From positions 124,001-188,000 of the forward strand of contig NZ_JBPSEH010000002.1 in assembly GCF_051488685.1 (NCBI RefSeq): DNA of 64,000 bases, given 5' to 3'. Below the pieces are notes generated by a model that ran no database searches, was not told where the DNA came from, and was given only the letters and a program-made list of their open reading frames with translations. Numbering within the stretch: position 1 is the first letter of the stretch; each line of letters opens with the position of its first letter. Made by a program: the position numbers and the translations under genes. The stretch is from Melioribacter sp051488685 (GTDB lineage: Bacteria > Bacteroidota > Ignavibacteria > Ignavibacteriales > Melioribacteraceae). Positions 51,336 to 60,641 of this stretch are shown piece by piece.

Positions 51336-52603
51336 TATTCAGAATAAAAATTAATTACTTTAATAATTGCTTTTCGGCACACTTCATTAAATTCACTTGA
51401 ACTGAACGACCTCATCAAACTGTTGAGTGTAGGCCTGTAGACTCCTTTTGAAACATAACCCCCACCCTCAAACACACCAATTTTGTTGGCGTAGATTGAA
51501 TCGTTAGGTGTCGGAACAGGTGTATTTTCGTCGATTAATGATTTCCATTTGGAATCAAAATTTACAAGTGTCGTAATATTTGGTTCCCACGGCTCAATGG
51601 CAAGATTATAAAATTCATTATACGTTGTAGTGTCTGCATACTCGTCGGCAAGTCCTGCTAATCCGTGACCAAATTCATGTACAAAAATCAATTTAGACAA
51701 TCGATTGTCGGAAGCTGTAACGTTATAAAAATTATAAATTGCCCCGCCGCCATATTTGCTCGTATTGACTAAAATAAATATCTGATCGTATGGAGCATTT
51801 GATGCAACGTCTCTTACACTGTAATAATCTTCAGTCATTAAATATCGCTCACTATCAAAGGTATAAAATCTGGAATTAACAAGAGTATTTTTCCAGATAT
51901 TTTCTGCAGGAATATCAGTGCCGGTTTCTTCTGAAGGGGCTTCAATTCCCCAAATGTTGATTTTTTCTCTTGATTCAGAAAATGGTGAGAATTCAAAAAG
52001 ATATTCGGCAAATCGATCACAATCATTATGAAATTTTTCCATTTCCTCTTTCGTGTAGCCTTCGGGGACGATCACTATATCAAGTTTTTTGTGATGATCT
52101 CCGCTATAATGGACTTTGAAAGCTTCATATTTTTTCGATTGCTCTTTAATTATAAAATAATTATTCGGATCGATTGTATAAGTAAATTTATTTACGAACT
52201 TACCATTTCGGTCCCTCTTATCGATTTCGATTCTAACCTTTGACTTAGGATATGGAAAGGTCACAGAGCACGTGAATGTTTTGACGACAGTATCGGCTTC
52301 GTCAGTGGTTTGCCATTCTTGAAACAAGGTTGAAAAGCCTCGTGAATAGATCAATTTGTTGGAGTGTAAATCATAAACTTTGAAGAAATAATTTCCATAA
52401 AAAAACGTATCAATTAAGTTGACGTCTGAACCACCCCAATACTTCTCTTCAATTAATCTGTTAATTGAAATTATCTCATTATTTTTATCGCCTGTTTCAT
52501 AAAAATCAATTCGTAATGTTTTATCCAGAAAATATTTGTTGAATTCCACTTGAGGATATAGTGATACATAGAATACAAAAATGAAAAAAGTAATTTTTCT
52601 CAT
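51335..52603 (-). CDS. Secreted M64-family metallopeptidase
   Basis: This 422-residue protein has a short signal peptide (about 1-17) and an N-terminal beta domain, followed by an M64 (IgA peptidase-type) catalytic domain. Signatures are KLDIVIVPEGYT (173-184), INIWGIEAPSEETGTD, and the zinc motif HEFGHGLAGLADEY (309-322). M64 peptidases are common in gut and environmental Bacteroidota. Natural substrates of non-gut members are unknown. The gene starts just after pyrE (4-bp gap) and shares one base with the phosphatase gene. Confidence 0.9.
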   Translation of the reverse strand: MRKITFFIFVFYVSLYPQVEFNKYFLDKTLRIDFYETGDKNNEIISINRLIEEKYWGGSDVNLIDTFFYGNYFFKVYDLHSNKLIYSRGFSTLFQEWQTTDEADTVVKTFTCSVTFPYPKSKVRIEIDKRDRNGKFVNKFTYTIDPNNYFIIKEQSKKYEAFKVHYSGDHHKKLDIVIVPEGYTKEEMEKFHNDCDRFAEYLFEFSPFSESREKINIWGIEAPSEETGTDIPAENIWKNTLVNSRFYTFDSERYLMTEDYYSVRDVASNAPYDQIFILVNTSKYGGGAIYNFYNVTASDNRLSKLIFVHEFGHGLAGLADEYADTTTYNEFYNLAIEPWEPNITTLVNFDSKWKSLIDENTPVPTPNDSIYANKIGVFEGGGYVSKGVYRPTLNSLMRSFSSSEFNEVCRKAIIKVINFYSE

Positions 52604-52607
52604 ATTA

Positions 52608-53186
52608 TTATTTAATTTTTCTGGAACCTGGTTTTACGAGAGGTATTTTATTTTCATTACAAAGTGGGCAATCCTCAGGAAGATAAGATTTAACCTCAAG
52701 TTGTAATGTACTGAATTGAGGTACACCAAAGTTAACTTGATTGTTACTCCTGTCTACTATAAAGCCAACTCCAGCTACGATGCCGCCTCCTTTTCTAACA
52801 ATTTCCATTACCTCGAAAACAGAACCTCCGGTTGTAACCACGTCTTCGCATACCAGGTATCTCTTACCTGCTTCAATGTTGAAGCCTCTTCTGAGTGTGA
52901 GAGATTTCTCCTCGCGTTCGGCAAATATCGATTTCTTATTCAATTGCCTCGCAACTTCCTGCCCTACAACAATTCCGCCGATTGCCGGTGAAATTACGAT
53001 ATCGATTTCGTAATCTTTAAAAAAATCTGCAATCATTCCAGAGATTAATGAATTGTATTCTGGATATTGAAGTACAAGTGCGCATTGAAAATATTGATTG
53101 CTATGTCTACCAGAAGTCAATAAGAAATGACCTTCGAGGAGAGCTTCTGTTTTCAAAAAAATATCGAGAATTTCCTTTTTATCCAT
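52608..53186 (-). CDS. pyrE: Orotate phosphoribosyltransferase
   Basis: PyrE converts orotate and PRPP to OMP in pyrimidine synthesis. The 192-residue protein has GHFLLTSGRHSNQYFQC at the substrate site, a flexible loop with REEKSLTLRRGF, and the PRPP motif VCEDVVTTGGSV. The C-terminal tail with CPLC is typical of the Thermus/archaeal-like PyrE subgroup. It overlaps the pterin dehydratase gene by 8 bp upstream. Confidence 0.95.
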   Translation of the reverse strand: MDKKEILDIFLKTEALLEGHFLLTSGRHSNQYFQCALVLQYPEYNSLISGMIADFFKDYEIDIVISPAIGGIVVGQEVARQLNKKSIFAEREEKSLTLRRGFNIEAGKRYLVCEDVVTTGGSVFEVMEIVRKGGGIVAGVGFIVDRSNNQVNFGVPQFSTLQLEVKSYLPEDCPLCNENKIPLVKPGSRKIK

Positions 53187-53469
53187 GAGATTGCAGTAGA
53201 TTTATTGAATTTGCAAGTTTAAAGTCATTTTCAGTAATGCCGTTAACGCTGTGGGTTTGTAATGTCACTTCTACATTATTCCATCCGTATATTCTGATGT
53301 CGGGATGGTGGTCAATTTTTTCGGCTTCGATGGCAATCTTAACAACGAAAGCAACTGCATCTGAGAATGAATCGAGTTTGAAATTACGTATCAACTTATT
53401 ATTATTAAAAGACCACCCTTCTATAGAGGGCAGTCTTTCGAAAATTGCTTTCTCGTCGAGTTTATTCAT
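53179..53469 (-). CDS. phhB: Pterin-4a-carbinolamine dehydratase
   Basis: This 96-residue DCoH/PhhB-family protein dehydrates 4a-hydroxytetrahydropterin. Key residues are in EAEKIDHHPDIRIYGWNNVE, with the paired active-site histidines and the following WNNVEVTLQTH. In organisms without aromatic amino-acid hydroxylases the family is thought to serve molybdopterin or pterin metabolism. No hydroxylase is in the window. It overlaps clpC upstream and pyrE downstream by 8 bp each. Confidence 0.93.
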   Translation of the reverse strand: MNKLDEKAIFERLPSIEGWSFNNNKLIRNFKLDSFSDAVAFVVKIAIEAEKIDHHPDIRIYGWNNVEVTLQTHSVNGITENDFKLANSINLLQSHG

Positions 53470-56023
53470 TAATAGTGTTTTCTTGTTCGCTGTTTTCTTC
53501 TTGTTTATCCGGATTTTTTATATCATCGTCTGCTTTGTCCTGAATTTCTTCATTTTCTTCAGATGATTTTTTTTCGGGTACAAAATAAAGTTCATCGGTA
53601 TTCTTTTTATGTTTTACAATAATCTTATCGCCTTCTTTGAAATGGCCTAATAGTAATTCTTCTGCCAGCGGATCTTCGATATACTTTTGAATAGCTCGTT
53701 TCAAAGGTCTTGCACCGTATTTAGGATCGTACCCTTTTTCGGAAAGAAATTCAATTGCAGATTTGTGCAATTCGATATCCATCTTGTTTTCCTGGATATT
53801 TTTAACCAGGTCTTTCATTTCGATGTTGATAATTTGTTTGATGTCTTCTTTATCGAGACTTCTAAAGACAATGGTCTCATCAATCCTGTTTAGAAATTCG
53901 GGATTGAAGAGTTTCTTCATTGCATCTTCAACAGTATTTTTTAATTTGGTATAAGCATCGGTTTCTGAAACATCGCCAAAACCAAATCCGCCGGTAACTT
54001 TAATATCTTTCGTACCAACATTTGAAGTCATAATGATTATTGTATTTTTAAAGTCGACTCTTCGGCCGAGACTGTCGGTCAAGACTCCATCGTCAAGAAC
54101 TTGCAAAAGAATATTAAAGACGTCAGGATGAGCTTTTTCAATTTCGTCGAAAAGTACAACGGAATACGGTTTCCTTCTGACGCGTTCGGTTAATTGACCG
54201 CCTTCTTCGTATCCAACATATCCAGGAGGAGCCCCGACCAATCTGGATACGGAGAATTTTTCCATATACTCGCTCATATCAATTCTTATAAGGGCATCTT
54301 CAGTATCGAAAAGGTAACGAGCAAGTTCTTTAGCTAATTCAGTTTTACCAACGCCTGTTGGTCCTAGGAAAATAAATGTACCGATCGGTCTATTAGCACT
54401 TTTAAGTCCTGCTCTGGTCCTGCGAATTGCTTTGGCAAGTTTTGAAACGGCTTCGTCCTGCCCTACAATTCTTTGTTTTAGAGCTTCTTCCATCTTAAGA
54501 AGTTTTACGCTTTCAGCTTGTGCAACTCTTGTAGTTGGAATGCCGGTCATCATCGATACAACAGTTGCAATATCTTCTTCCGTAACGTCGTAAATCATAT
54601 CCTGAGTTTTAGCTTCCCATTCTCGTTTAGCAATTTCAAGGTCGGACTGCAACTGGCGTTCTTTATCTCGTAATCGAGCTGCCTCTTCGTAATCCTGCTG
54701 CTTGACCACTTGAATTTTCTGTAATTTTACTTTTTCAATTTCTTCTTCAAGTCGCAAAATTTCTTCGGAAACAGTGAAATTACCCATATGAACACGCGAC
54801 CCTGCCTCGTCAATTACATCGATGGCTTTATCAGGTAAGTGTCTGTCTGTTATATAACGTTCACTGAGACGTACTGCAGCTTCGATAGCTTCGCGTGAAT
54901 AACGTACGTGATGATGTTCTTCGTATTTGAATTTGATGTTTTCAAGAATTTCAATTGTCTCTTCAGGTGAAGGCGGATCGACCATAACTTTCTGGAATCT
55001 TCTGTCGAGAGCACCGTCGGTTTCAATATATTTCCTGTACTCGTCAAGAGTTGTAGCGCCGATGCATTGAATATCGCCGCGTGCCAGTGCAGGCTTGAAC
55101 ATATTCGAAGCATCAAGCGATCCGGAGGCACCACCTGCGCCAACTATCGTATGTAATTCGTCGATAAATAAAATTACGTCGTCGGCTTTTTCTAGTTCGT
55201 TCATTAAGGCTTTCATTCTTTCTTCGAACTGACCGCGGTATTTTGTACCGGCTACTAATCCAGCCAGATCGAGTGTAACAACGCGTTTGTCCTGGAGTAT
55301 GCGAGGTACTTTTCTTTGAACGATACGAAGAGCTAATCCCTCGGCAATAGCTGTTTTTCCGACTCCTGGTTCGCCGATCAGAACCGGATTATTCTTTTTC
55401 CTTCTGCTCAATATCTGCGCAACTCGCTCAATTTCTTTTTCTCTACCGATAACCGGATCCAGCTTGTCTTCAAGAGCAAGTTTTGTTAAATCCCTGCCGA
55501 AATTGTCTAAAACAGGTGTCTTGGTCTTTTCAACTTTCTTTGCTGTAAAAGGTTGTGCAAATGAAGTAGGAGTTTTATGAGTTTCTTTGCTCGAAAGTAT
55601 GTTATTCAATTCCGCTCTTACATTGTCGTAATTAACATTGAATTGATGCAAAATTTGTGTAGCAATATTGTCTTCGTCTCTCAGAAGTGAAAGAAGAATA
55701 TGTTCTGTCCCAATTACGTCGGATTTATAAATCTTGGATTCAATCTGCGTAATTTTCAAAACTTTTTCGGCTTGCTTGGTAAGCGGAATATTGCCAATTG
55801 TCAGGGTACCACCCGATGTTCTTACTGTATCTTCGATTGCTTTTTTTAATTTAACCAGATCTACGCCAAGGTTTCTCAATATTTTAACAGCTACACCCTC
55901 TCCTTCACGAATAATGCCCAGAAGCAGGTGTTCCGTACCGATGTAATCATGACCCAGTCTAAGTGCTTCTTCTCGACTTAATCGAATTACTTCCTGTACC
56001 CTTTCAGAAAAATTTCCTTCCAT
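53462..56023 (-). CDS. clpC: ATP-dependent Clp protease ATPase subunit ClpC
   Basis: This 853-residue Hsp100 unfoldase has two N-terminal Clp_N repeats (about 3-145), AAA1 with GEPGVGKTAIAEGLA and Walker B ILFIDELH, a UVR-containing middle domain (QQDYEEAARLRDKERQLQ), and AAA2 with GPTGVGKTELAKELA. A C-terminal D2-small domain follows. The UVR motif and length distinguish ClpC from ClpA and ClpB. The acidic tail (about 30 residues of Glu/Asp/Asn) is unusual but not unique. A GAGAGGA Shine-Dalgarno precedes the ATG. It is divergent from floA. Confidence 0.96.
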   Translation of the reverse strand: MEGNFSERVQEVIRLSREEALRLGHDYIGTEHLLLGIIREGEGVAVKILRNLGVDLVKLKKAIEDTVRTSGGTLTIGNIPLTKQAEKVLKITQIESKIYKSDVIGTEHILLSLLRDEDNIATQILHQFNVNYDNVRAELNNILSSKETHKTPTSFAQPFTAKKVEKTKTPVLDNFGRDLTKLALEDKLDPVIGREKEIERVAQILSRRKKNNPVLIGEPGVGKTAIAEGLALRIVQRKVPRILQDKRVVTLDLAGLVAGTKYRGQFEERMKALMNELEKADDVILFIDELHTIVGAGGASGSLDASNMFKPALARGDIQCIGATTLDEYRKYIETDGALDRRFQKVMVDPPSPEETIEILENIKFKYEEHHHVRYSREAIEAAVRLSERYITDRHLPDKAIDVIDEAGSRVHMGNFTVSEEILRLEEEIEKVKLQKIQVVKQQDYEEAARLRDKERQLQSDLEIAKREWEAKTQDMIYDVTEEDIATVVSMMTGIPTTRVAQAESVKLLKMEEALKQRIVGQDEAVSKLAKAIRRTRAGLKSANRPIGTFIFLGPTGVGKTELAKELARYLFDTEDALIRIDMSEYMEKFSVSRLVGAPPGYVGYEEGGQLTERVRRKPYSVVLFDEIEKAHPDVFNILLQVLDDGVLTDSLGRRVDFKNTIIIMTSNVGTKDIKVTGGFGFGDVSETDAYTKLKNTVEDAMKKLFNPEFLNRIDETIVFRSLDKEDIKQIINIEMKDLVKNIQENKMDIELHKSAIEFLSEKGYDPKYGARPLKRAIQKYIEDPLAEELLLGHFKEGDKIIVKHKKNTDELYFVPEKKSSEENEEIQDKADDDIKNPDKQEENSEQENTINE

Positions 56024-56216
56024 AGATATCCTCTCTTTTTCTTTCAGTCTTAAACACTAAATCGTCTCAAATGGTTTCTTAAATATAAATATTGAAAATT
56101 CACTTAGCAAGGTAATACAAATTATTCTTTTTTAATTACGATTTCACCCAGCATGAATTGTAATAGTCGGATTGAATTTATATTTTGTAAGGGGATTAAA
56201 ATAATTTGGAGTAAAA

Positions 56217-57215
56217 ATGGAAGCTTTAACGGGGGTATCAATAATTATAATTATAGCGATTGTTCTTTTCCTTATGGTATTTTTCTATTTCGTTCCTATC
56301 GGACTTTACATAACTGCATATTTTTCGGGTGTTAAAGTAAAGATTTTCAGGGATTTGATTGGAATGCGATTAAGGAAAGTTTCTCCGCAGGTAATCATCA
56401 GGAACCTTATATCGGCTACAAAAGCGGGAATTGACCTCGATATATCACTTCTTGAAGCTCATTATTTAGCAGGTGGAAATGTTACTAAAGTTGTAAATGC
56501 ACTGATTTCGGCAAACAAGGCAAATCTTGACCTCGGTTTTGAAAAAGCCGCTGCAATCGACCTGGCAGGAAGAGACGTTCTCGAAGCAGTGAAAATGTCG
56601 GTAAATCCGAAAGTAATTGAAACCCCTCTTGTAGCAGCAGTTGCCAAAGATGGAATTCAATTGAAGGCTATAGCCAGAATAACCGTAAGAACGAATCTCG
56701 AACGACTTGTAGGCGGAGCTGGCGAAGCTACAATTTTAGCACGTGTAGGAGAAGGGATAGTTTCTACTATCGGTTCCAGTAATTCTCACAAAGAAGTTCT
56801 GGAAAATCCCGATAGTATTTCGAAAGTAGTTCTTTCCAAAGGACTCGATGCAGGCACTGCATTTGAAATTTTGTCAATCGATATTGCCGATGTTGATGTT
56901 GGTACTAATATTGGCGCAATTTTACAGGCAGACCAGGCGGAAGCCGATTTGAAAGTTGCTCGCGCAAAAGCCGAAGAAAGACGTGCAGCTGCAGTTGCTC
57001 TTGAGCAGGAAATGACAGCCGAAGTTGCACGTATGCGTGCTAAGGTTGTCGAAGCAGAAGCAGAAATTCCAAAGGCAATAGCCGATGCTTTCAGAAAAGG
57101 CAATCTCGGCGTGCTTGACTATTACAACATAAAAAATATTCAAGCTGACACGGAAATGAGAGCTTCGATTGCCAAACCAGAAGAAAGCAAAGATAAAAAT
57201 AAAGACCAATCATAA
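56217..57215 (+). CDS. floA: Flotillin-like protein FloA
   Basis: This 332-residue protein is of the FloA/UPF0365 type, which organises lipid microdomains in the inner membrane. One N-terminal hydrophobic helix-hairpin (about 5-38) is followed by the SPFH-like core (IRNLISATKAGIDLDISLLE, and VRTNLERLVGGAGEATILAR). An Ala/Glu-rich C-terminal coiled coil (ADLKVARAKAEERRAAAVAL) follows. The NfeD partner often encoded with flotillins is absent; a small membrane protein gene overlaps its stop by 1 bp instead. A GGAG Shine-Dalgarno precedes the ATG. Confidence 0.95.
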   Translation: MEALTGVSIIIIIAIVLFLMVFFYFVPIGLYITAYFSGVKVKIFRDLIGMRLRKVSPQVIIRNLISATKAGIDLDISLLEAHYLAGGNVTKVVNALISANKANLDLGFEKAAAIDLAGRDVLEAVKMSVNPKVIETPLVAAVAKDGIQLKAIARITVRTNLERLVGGAGEATILARVGEGIVSTIGSSNSHKEVLENPDSISKVVLSKGLDAGTAFEILSIDIADVDVGTNIGAILQADQAEADLKVARAKAEERRAAAVALEQEMTAEVARMRAKVVEAEAEIPKAIADAFRKGNLGVLDYYNIKNIQADTEMRASIAKPEESKDKNKDQS

Positions 57216-57628
57216 TGGACAGCTTATTTGAAATATTGATTGTGCTTTTTCTCATTTATTCACTTGTCAGTTCGATATTTGCTGCAAGGAAAAAAGAGGA
57301 AAATTCAAGTACGGGAGGAGAAAGTTCTTCTTCCCCCGATTTATTTGAGGATTTATTTGGCACAAAAATGCCAAAGAAAACTCAAAATGAGAATACCTTT
57401 TCCTGGAATCCCGAAGAAGAGTTTATTAATATCAAAAAATCTGAAAGTACAATCCAGAAAGAAACTATAGCTAAATCTCCAGTAAAAAAATTAAGTAAAC
57501 CATATCAGGAAAAAACTACTAAAACTAAGGCAGATTCAATTCGTAAAAAAATGAAGGATCCCAAAACAATACGAGAACTCATTTTGATATCCGAAATTCT
57601 GAATAAACCGAAAGCTTTCCGGAAATAA
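57215..57628 (+). CDS. Small membrane-anchored protein downstream of floA
   Basis: The 137-residue protein has one N-terminal hydrophobic helix (about 5-22). A low-complexity charged linker rich in Ser, Glu and Lys (25-105) follows, and then a short C-terminal helix (KTIRELILISEILNKPKAFR) that looks like a conserved docking motif. I recognise no family. It shares 1 bp with floA upstream and 1 bp with the helicase downstream, which strongly suggests a real, co-translated gene. It may be a FloA accessory protein. Confidence 0.7.
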   Translation: MDSLFEILIVLFLIYSLVSSIFAARKKEENSSTGGESSSSPDLFEDLFGTKMPKKTQNENTFSWNPEEEFINIKKSESTIQKETIAKSPVKKLSKPYQEKTTKTKADSIRKKMKDPKTIRELILISEILNKPKAFRK

Positions 57629-59613
57629 TGGCTAAAAAATACATACTTAAGAGAATTAATAAACAGGATGTTACCGACGAATCCCGATTTAGTATTAATT
57701 ACCGAGAAGAATTAAATCCTTCTCAATACGAAGCAGTTGCAGCTGTTGAAGGCAACTATCTTGTTATTGCAGGCGCCGGTAGCGGTAAAACCCGTACACT
57801 TGTCTATCGTGTGGCTCGACTTACAGAATTGGGCTATGATCCATCATCCATACTACTTTTGACCTTTACACGCAAAGCTGCAAAGGAGATGCTCGACAGA
57901 GCTGCTATGCTCCTCGATAATCGATGCTCGAAAGTAAACGGTGGCACCTTCCATTCTTTTGCAAATATTACACTTCGTAAATATGCTAAAGCAGTTAATC
58001 TGGACAACCAATTTACCATACTCGATCAGGGCGACAGCGAAGACGTAATAAATTTAATCAGAAGCGAACTCAATCCAACCAAAGACAAAAAGAGATTCCC
58101 GAATAAACAGACTATTTATAAAATTCTCAGTCTTTCTGTCAACACAGGCAAATCAATCGAAAAATTGATTGAAGAGGAATATCCTCATTTCCTCGAATAT
58201 ACCGATAAATTTATCGATATTAAAAAAGTCTACGATTCCTATAAAAGACAAAATAATCTCCTCGATTACGACGATTTATTGATTTATCTGAAAAACTTTT
58301 TGTTCGATTTAAGTCCCGCTGCAAAATCATTCCTCAATACAATTAAGTTCGTTATGGTTGACGAATACCAGGATACGAATCATTTACAGGCAGAGATAAT
58401 AAAGGGACTCGGTCAGGTTAACGAAAATATTATGGTTGTTGGTGACGATTCTCAATCGATTTATTCATTTCGCGGTGCCACGTTCAAAAATATAATGGAA
58501 TTTCCAAAACTGTTTAAAGATGTAAAAATTATCACACTTGAAGAAAACTATCGCAGCACACAGGAAATTCTCGACTTTTCAAATTACATCATAGAACATG
58601 CAATTGAAAAATATCCGAAACATCTTTACAGCAGAAAAAGTGGCGGTGAGTTACCCGGAATAATTTGTGCTGCAAATGAAAATATGCAATCTCGATTTAT
58701 CATAGAAAAAATTCTTGAATTACGCGAAGAAAATGTACCATTAAATGATATGGCGGTTTTGTTCCGTTCTTCGTATCATTCATTCGACCTTGAAATTGAA
58801 TTGAACAAAGCTAATATCCCATACGTAAAATTTGGTGGTATGAAGTTCATTGAAGCAGCTCACATTAAAGACCTGCTTGCATTTTTAAGGATTGCTTCTA
58901 ATCCACTTGATTTCGTAAGCTGGTATCGAGTTCTCCTTCTACATGAAGGTATCGGTCCCAAAAAAGCAAGGGAAATAATGGATAAACTTGCAAAAGGAAT
59001 TCTGACAATCAAAATTAATCCTGATAAAACTTTGAGCGCAAGCTATAATGACAAGATTTATAATCTTTTCAGTGTTTTGCACGAAATTCACACGAAAAAT
59101 ATTCTGCCAGCCGACAAAGCTGAAATAGCCATGAAATACTATCATAATTTATTTATCGAAAAATATGACGACTGGAACAAACGGAAAAAAGACCTGGATA
59201 TATTCATAAATATTGCTGAGAACTACAGGAGTCTTGAAAGTTTTTTGACCGACATGGCGCTTGAGCCGCCTCAGGATTCAGTAGTCGATATTGAAGCAAC
59301 GGATAAAGAAAAAGAAATTCTTACTTTATCAACCATCCATTCGGCCAAGGGACTTGAATGGCATACAGTCTTTATAATTCACGCAGCAGATGGATTTTTC
59401 CCATCAACGCAGTCGTTCGACAAGCTCGAATCTCTGGAAGAAGAACGAAGGCTGATGTATGTGGCTTCAACACGTGCCAAACAAAATTTATTTGTTTGTT
59501 ATCCTATGAATATATTCGATCGATTTCAAGGAATAACATTTGCAAAGCCTTCCAGATTTATCGACGGTGTGGGAGAAAATCTTGCCGTTCAATGGCTGAT
59601 AGAAGAGGAATAA
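57628..59613 (+). CDS. UvrD/PcrA-family ATP-dependent DNA helicase
   Basis: This 661-residue superfamily 1A helicase has motif Q (LNPSQYEAV), Walker A VIAGAGSGKTRTLVYR, Walker B VMVDEYQDTNH, GDDSQSIYSFRGA, EENYRSTQEIL, STIHSAKGLEWHTVFI and the C-terminal VASTRAKQNLFV. It is a short member near the PcrA/UvrD size, without a nuclease domain. Likely roles are DNA repair or conflict resolution. It is co-directional with floA and the small membrane protein upstream, and the nucleoside salvage genes follow. Confidence 0.94.
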   Translation: MAKKYILKRINKQDVTDESRFSINYREELNPSQYEAVAAVEGNYLVIAGAGSGKTRTLVYRVARLTELGYDPSSILLLTFTRKAAKEMLDRAAMLLDNRCSKVNGGTFHSFANITLRKYAKAVNLDNQFTILDQGDSEDVINLIRSELNPTKDKKRFPNKQTIYKILSLSVNTGKSIEKLIEEEYPHFLEYTDKFIDIKKVYDSYKRQNNLLDYDDLLIYLKNFLFDLSPAAKSFLNTIKFVMVDEYQDTNHLQAEIIKGLGQVNENIMVVGDDSQSIYSFRGATFKNIMEFPKLFKDVKIITLEENYRSTQEILDFSNYIIEHAIEKYPKHLYSRKSGGELPGIICAANENMQSRFIIEKILELREENVPLNDMAVLFRSSYHSFDLEIELNKANIPYVKFGGMKFIEAAHIKDLLAFLRIASNPLDFVSWYRVLLLHEGIGPKKAREIMDKLAKGILTIKINPDKTLSASYNDKIYNLFSVLHEIHTKNILPADKAEIAMKYYHNLFIEKYDDWNKRKKDLDIFINIAENYRSLESFLTDMALEPPQDSVVDIEATDKEKEILTLSTIHSAKGLEWHTVFIIHAADGFFPSTQSFDKLESLEEERRLMYVASTRAKQNLFVCYPMNIFDRFQGITFAKPSRFIDGVGENLAVQWLIEEE

Positions 59614-59669
59614 TTTTTTTTGGTTTAGTTAGTCTGATTCAATTATTTTTCGTATAAAAATTGGTTATC

Positions 59670-60068
59670 ATGTTGAATAAAAATGAATTAATCTCAAGGG
59701 CAGTTGAAGCAGCGCAAAAAGCTTATGCCCCCTATTCTAATTTTCATGTAGGTGCTGCATTAATTACAAAAAGCGGGAGAATTTACCTGGGTGCTAATAT
59801 CGAGAATTCATCATATGGATTGACAATATGTGCCGAAAGAACGGCAGCATTTAATGCAGTGCTCGACGGTCAAAAAGAATTTGACGCAATTGCTATTGTT
59901 AGTGATTCTGGAAATTTTACCCCGCCTTGCGGTGCTTGTCGACAGGTGCTTTCCGAATTATGTGGCAAAGACCTGCTAGTTATTATGAGCAATAAAAAAG
60001 GCGAAGTTAAAGAAATGACCCTTGAAGAATTACTTCCTTTCTCATTCGATAAAGAAAATTTGATATAA
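59670..60068 (+). CDS. cdd: Cytidine deaminase
   Basis: This enzyme of about 132 residues deaminates cytidine and deoxycytidine. It has the zinc site CAERTAAFNAV (Cys and catalytic Glu) and PPCGACRQVL (two Cys), plus the substrate motif NIENSSYGLTICAE. The length fits the homotetrameric class. ATG 59670 is preferred over TTG 59661 because the conserved helix begins right after it. The tdk start follows 1 bp after its stop, opening a salvage operon (cdd-tdk-nupC-punA). Confidence 0.95.
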   Translation: MLNKNELISRAVEAAQKAYAPYSNFHVGAALITKSGRIYLGANIENSSYGLTICAERTAAFNAVLDGQKEFDAIAIVSDSGNFTPPCGACRQVLSELCGKDLLVIMSNKKGEVKEMTLEELLPFSFDKENLI

Positions 60069-60069
60069 T

Positions 60070-60639
60070 ATGGAACCAGTAACGCATTTTCATCCATTGG
60101 GCACTGGCTGGATTGAAGTAATTGCAGGCTGTATGTTCAGCGGCAAAACTGAAGAATTAATACGTAGGTTAAAAAGAGCAATCATTGCCAGGCAGAAGGT
60201 TAAAATTTTCAAGCCCAAAATCGACACCCGTTATTCCAGTACAGAAATAGTTTCTCATAACGAACAGTCGCTTCCCTCAATTTTAGTTAACAATGCAGAA
60301 GAAATTCTGGAATATGTGGAAGATGCTCAGGTCATAGGAATTGACGAAGCTCAATTCTTTGATTTGAAACTGGTCGATGTTTGCAATAAACTCGCCGACG
60401 AAGGCAAAAGAGTAATTGTTGCCGGACTCGATCAGGATTACAGGGGAGTTCCGTTCGAACCAATTCCGCAATTGCTTGCAACAGCTGAATTTATTACAAA
60501 AACTTTAGCAATATGTGTTGTCTGTGGAAATATTGCAGACAGGACTCAAAGAAAGATTTCTTCAACCGAAAGAGTACTCGTTGGAGCTTCGGATAGTTAT
60601 GAAGCTCGATGTCGTAAATGTCACTATATACCGGATTAA
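60070..60639 (+). CDS. tdk: Thymidine kinase
   Basis: This 189-residue type II thymidine kinase has P-loop GCMFSGKTEELIRRLKRA, the DEAQFF Walker B, VAGLDQDYRGVPFEP, a lid region and zinc cysteines (CVVCG and CRKCH). It phosphorylates thymidine for dTMP salvage. The thymidine-specific loop SDSYEARCRKC is present. It lies between cdd and nupC with a 1-2 bp spacing on each side. Confidence 0.96.
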   Translation: MEPVTHFHPLGTGWIEVIAGCMFSGKTEELIRRLKRAIIARQKVKIFKPKIDTRYSSTEIVSHNEQSLPSILVNNAEEILEYVEDAQVIGIDEAQFFDLKLVDVCNKLADEGKRVIVAGLDQDYRGVPFEPIPQLLATAEFITKTLAICVVCGNIADRTQRKISSTERVLVGASDSYEARCRKCHYIPD

Positions 60640-60641
60640 AG

